NCBI GenBank assembly: GCA_900768625.1
Contig: CAAGDO010000285.1
Location: 1-16,186, forward strand
DNA: 16,186 nt
Source: Bacteroidaceae bacterium
GTDB lineage: Bacteria > Bacteroidota > Bacteroidia > Bacteroidales > Bacteroidaceae
Reading direction: 5' to 3'
The position numbers and the translations under genes were made by a program. Shown here piece by piece: positions 14,401-16,186 of this stretch. The notes beneath the pieces are model-generated. The model ran no database searches and had not been told where the DNA came from. It saw nothing but the letters and a program-made list of their open reading frames with translations. Every line of letters begins with the position of its first letter. Within the stretch, counting starts at the first letter, position 1.

Positions 14401-14800
14401 TCTGTACATAATAGTTGGCGGTTATTTCCATCAAGGTGTAGTATTCTTTTGGGGCGTTTTTCCCTTGTTCCGCATAATAGGTATGTACAAATTCGTCGAG
14501 TCCTTCGATTCTTGAGTCATTGCATTTCTGGCAAGCATCGAACAGCTGTGTGACAATGGCCCAACCATCCATTTTGGAGACAAATGTACGGGTCTGAAGG
14601 TTTTTGTATGTATCGACGTACGTTATCAGCAGGGGAATAGATTTACGGAAAGAATCAACACGTTGAGTTTCATTGGCATGTCGGTAACTTTGCAGTCCTT
14701 CCCATAAAGTTTGGATAACGTCATTTTGTGTCACTTGTGCTTGAAGCGAAGCGCTCAAGAACAAAGTAAGGCTGAAAAGAATCATTCTAAGGGTTTTCAT
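11489..14800 (-). CDS. Exported TPR-CHAT domain protease-like protein (paralog A)
   Basis: An 1103-residue protein. A signal peptide covers about residues 1-22 (MILFSLTLFLSASLQAQ). A very long helical repeat region follows, with TPR-like units such as SQYMSMGYYKTAKDLLQRTI and LRDHEWEEAAELM near 510-600. The C-terminus is a CHAT domain with HFATHG (His937) and LSACETG (Cys1017), and a normal TLWEVPDN segment with Trp1051. The dyad spacing is 80 residues, against 54 in the other CHAT protein, because of an insert between the two motifs. CHAT peptidases belong to the caspase-like clan CD; being exported, this one would act outside the cytoplasm. The gene starts 9 bases after the TPR protein gene upstream. 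Its AT-rich codon use differs from paralog B, which suggests a separate origin rather than a recent tandem duplication. Confidence 0.87.
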   Translation of the reverse strand: MKTLRMILFSLTLFLSASLQAQVTQNDVIQTLWEGLQSYRHANETQRVDSFRKSIPLLITYVDTYKNLQTRTFVSKMDGWAIVTQLFDACQKCNDSRIEGLDEFVHTYYAEQGKNAPKEYYTLMEITANYYVQNNRPEAAKSNLQKFLDNISSHSGDSTVLDAMKFSASLAVAKISISENNWNEAIKFMEQAATHSTIADKYYRQTDEYDSFANNLSTLIVELEKAGHHNSSLSLIQTLQQGVKEKYGERTESYLRVLASKTSILVGQSDMQAIKNNIQEIESLMPYVDNMDSQFRSMLEQMISIFHSTLQEAPTTTPVESNPKSNDTSFNNDCSEMTPKSFVSYFMAFADITDFHQQEIAYKGMWERITQESEDFRVLGIQAYNSCLSCYIHALINCNHIERARGVLSEAEHQIMQLFPQEGTSATRTIDMLSGEVCSAANDPYNACKHLITAKQKFEQVEDKSMLYLRCLSELSSNLVNSGRPAYAKIILDELNNFIENNIGSNFSDNSDFQSYLAEFASQYMSMGYYKTAKDLLQRTITKYGKDDNSWHTLRYRLAFLHLRDHEWEEAAELMLTTMNHTTNASQQIDALHVLIQAESSLHSESACEYLTRYNKLMHNDIQSKLSTLTDFEKDNTWAIATENLTNINNFALGAMNDHVAICQSAYDNALYAGSMQELGIHNAVKWKDVQNMLDTDEAAVEFMIIPKSLYKQNDFRYAALVLRKDDAGPIFVDLCHGQAIDSLFMDVIHTDISLINHLYAAEDTLLYNRLWRKIEPLLGNIRHIYYTPTYSIRRINFMAMSDGHHRLSDRYDIIRTSSTAEISKIKQRAGIRKGNAVVYGGVAYDESIEDMQSASASYARPNPQTLSVQRSLSTHCNKRGAIVSELPGALQEATDIADILKKGNFEVSLLTAKQANEESVKALSGKAPKILHFATHGFWLSTNTDQAQHRSVLEIMGTEASERQRAMLFTGLLMAGSHNAWYGNHLSDQIEDGILTSYEISNIDLTGCQLVVLSACETGMARFDSRNGEDFGILRALKLAHAGTIIATLWEVPDNITPLLMQKLYREITNGLPPRQALEKAQAEIRRLHPDPYFWAAFFAID

Positions 14801-14809
14801 AAGCGATGA

Positions 14810-15859
14810 TTATTTGTTGATGAGTTCGTGCAATTGATCACGTAATTCTTTTGGATGTTTGTCCGTAAGTTTGTTGTAAGCTCTTTTCAGATAGCGTCGG
14901 GCTTCCTCCCACATCCCTTCGTTGACGAGTTGGATTCCGATTTCATAGTTCAGATTGCAGGCATCTATTTCCCTTTCTGGGAAGCGTGCATAGTATTTCT
15001 CTGCAGTCGGAAGGAACTTTTCAATGTCATCAATCCTTTTTTGAGTAGCATATTGGGAGAGTAACTGCATAAAAGTCCAGTAGCAATCATCATCGTAAGG
15101 AATATGGTGAGAATGGTAAAGGTTGAAAATCTTTTCGCCAATCCAAATGCCTTCCAATGTGTTTCCTGCTTGAAATACGTAGTCTGACAAGGTACATAGT
15201 TGGGTTATGTATTGACGATGTTGGCGGTCGAAGCGTTGTTTCTCAAATTGAATATTTTGGAAAACACTACTTTGTGCCAGATTGCGAAACTCTGCAGAAT
15301 CTGGGGAGAGAAATAGATTCGAGAAACGCATGCTGCAGAGTATGGCCTCGTAATGCATATTTTCAGATGAGATGGTATCCCCCTTGAGGTCATAGCATTG
15401 GGCCAATAAGGAAAACAGACCAGATGTCAAATGACAACTGTCGGCTAAATTGATTGCTCTGGCTAAAGCATGCGATGCTGTTCGTTCGCATTCTTCGTAT
15501 TGTTGGGATTCAAAATATTTTTTCGAAAGCCAAAGTGCTGCACACAGATAATCTGTAGTTGGATTCATGTTTTCAGGAAATGCTTCCAATGAATGACGGA
15601 AATCATCGATTATTTGGGGAGAAGTAGGGTCGCAATTCATGTTGTTTAAAGCGCGGAGATTGTAGAAAAGGTAGCGATCTTGCCACACTTTTGAGACCTC
15701 ACATTGCCGCTCAATAGATTTGAGTTTGCGAAGTGCGGTGGAGTTGTCGCCCTTGTTGGTGCAGATCTGTACAAATTGAAGGGCAAGGCCGAGGTCTGTT
15801 TGGGCATGGAGCAAAGGAACGCATGCCAATAGCCATATGAGAATAAACAGTTTTTTCAT
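14810..15859 (-). CDS. Exported TPR-like helical protein, possible CHAT partner
   Basis: A 349-residue protein with a clear signal peptide (MKKLFILIWLLACVPLLHAQ, cleavage near residue 20). The rest is helical, with TPR-like pairs such as SKKYFESQQYEECERTASHAL (from about residue 112) and NEGMWEEARRYLKRAYNKL near the C-terminus. No catalytic motif is visible. It resembles the repeat part of the downstream CHAT protein without a CHAT domain, so it may be a scaffold, a sensor or a regulator in the same assembly, or a repeat-only relative. It is the first gene of the cluster; only 9 bases separate its stop from the start of the CHAT gene, so the two are almost surely cotranscribed. I do not recognise a named family. 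Confidence 0.75.
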   Translation of the reverse strand: MKKLFILIWLLACVPLLHAQTDLGLALQFVQICTNKGDNSTALRKLKSIERQCEVSKVWQDRYLFYNLRALNNMNCDPTSPQIIDDFRHSLEAFPENMNPTTDYLCAALWLSKKYFESQQYEECERTASHALARAINLADSCHLTSGLFSLLAQCYDLKGDTISSENMHYEAILCSMRFSNLFLSPDSAEFRNLAQSSVFQNIQFEKQRFDRQHRQYITQLCTLSDYVFQAGNTLEGIWIGEKIFNLYHSHHIPYDDDCYWTFMQLLSQYATQKRIDDIEKFLPTAEKYYARFPEREIDACNLNYEIGIQLVNEGMWEEARRYLKRAYNKLTDKHPKELRDQLHELINK

Positions 15860-16186
15860 AAGCAGGGATTTTTACTGTTGTTTTCGCGTGAAACAAATGG
15901 ATAATCGCAGTTTTTGGGCTTCGCCAAGGAAAGGCGGATTGGCGGGAAATGATGTGGCCATTCCCATTTTGGCTTTCAATCTTATGCGCTTAGTAACGAT
16001 AAAAAACAAATAGGTACGTACTTTAGAAGGTTCTGAGGAACTTCTCACGTGGATATTTGCGCTTCGCGCGGTTTTCAACGTTAATGTCCGCCAATGAGCC
16101 GTTAATGAGCGTCAATGTTTTCTTTGTGTGCTATGGTGCGCCATGTCCGTCAATGGTTCAGGCACAGCGTAGCTGTGGAAATGGTC
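15860..16186. other. Noncoding right end with repeat-like sequence
   Basis: These 327 bases contain no convincing gene. Directly before the TPR gene, on the minus strand, TCCATTTG (15889-15896) is one base off the -7 consensus and could be the cluster promoter, but the upstream box is poor. A segment at 15911-15960 (TTTGGGCTTCGCC, then AAGGAAAGGCGG) resembles the tip of the hairpin at 7737-7821. Degenerate CGTTAATG-type units follow at 16079-16117. The stretch looks like repeat debris plus a promoter region. Confidence 0.5.
16079..16117. repeat. Degenerate short tandem array (CGYYAATG units)
   Basis: Four units, CGTTAATG, CGCCAATG, CGTTAATG and CGTCAATG, start at 16079, 16089, 16100 and 16110, with spacing of 10, 11 and 10 bases. 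A fifth, CGTCAATG, lies apart at 16148-16155. The array is too short and irregular for a CRISPR. It could be a decayed microsatellite-like repeat or a set of protein-binding sites. Confidence 0.45.

Noticed and set aside
7842..14800. Craspase (type III-E) or gasdermin-activating CHAT system
   Set aside because: There is no Cas7-11, Csx30 or gasdermin gene in the window, and the CHAT proteins have signal peptides.
15872..16078. 68-codon minus-strand frame upstream of the TPR gene
   Set aside because: It runs through repeat-like sequence, has no signal or domain, and overlaps the expected promoter region.
16079..16155. Possible CRISPR array
   Set aside because: Units are only about 8 bases, spaced 10-11 bases apart and degenerate; there are no spacers and no cas genes.

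Overview
The window looks like a chromosomal segment of a Bacteroidota bacterium, most likely order Bacteroidales (Prevotella-like; genus not certain). The evidence is a gldH lipoprotein gene beside a RicT/PSP1 gene and holB, promoter boxes of the Bacteroidota TAnnTTTG type, few Shine-Dalgarno sites, and large secreted TPR-CHAT proteins. No rRNA, tRNA, CRISPR array or transposase gene was seen.

Region 1 (about 190-5271, minus strand) is a GC-rich housekeeping block read in the order holB (DNA polymerase III delta'), ricT (PSP1 protein), gldH (lipoprotein), a family 2 glycosyltransferase, and cysQ (3'(2'),5'-bisphosphate nucleotidase). Two related MITE-like elements bracket holB: a 193-bp copy with 17-bp perfect terminal inverted repeats upstream, and a shrunken copy of about 87 bp directly after its stop. 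A separate imperfect palindromic element lies beyond cysQ at the left edge, and a GC-rich hairpin separates ricT from gldH.

Region 2 (5579-7772, plus strand) is a compact accessory cassette. It holds an AAA-family ATPase with RloA/AbiLi-like architecture and, four bases later, an RloB/AbiLii-like Toprim-type protein, preceded by a Bacteroidota-type promoter. The pair is bounded by 88-bp direct repeats (86/88 identical), and the stop codon of the second gene lies inside the right repeat. Two-gene sets of this kind are known or suspected phage-defence modules, so this is the best candidate defence locus here.

Region 3 (7842-15859, minus strand) encodes four exported proteins: a TPR-like protein, a large TPR-CHAT protease, a small YD-motif protein, and a second TPR-CHAT protease. 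The first three genes are tightly spaced and AT-richer; the last is GC-rich like the housekeeping block and stands after a 102-bp gap. Both CHAT domains keep the His and Cys dyad motifs. Because all four proteins have signal peptides, a cytoplasmic Craspase-like or gasdermin-activating role is unlikely. A cell-envelope protease cluster with an unknown substrate is the more cautious reading. The right end (15860-16186) is noncoding and contains repeat-like sequence.
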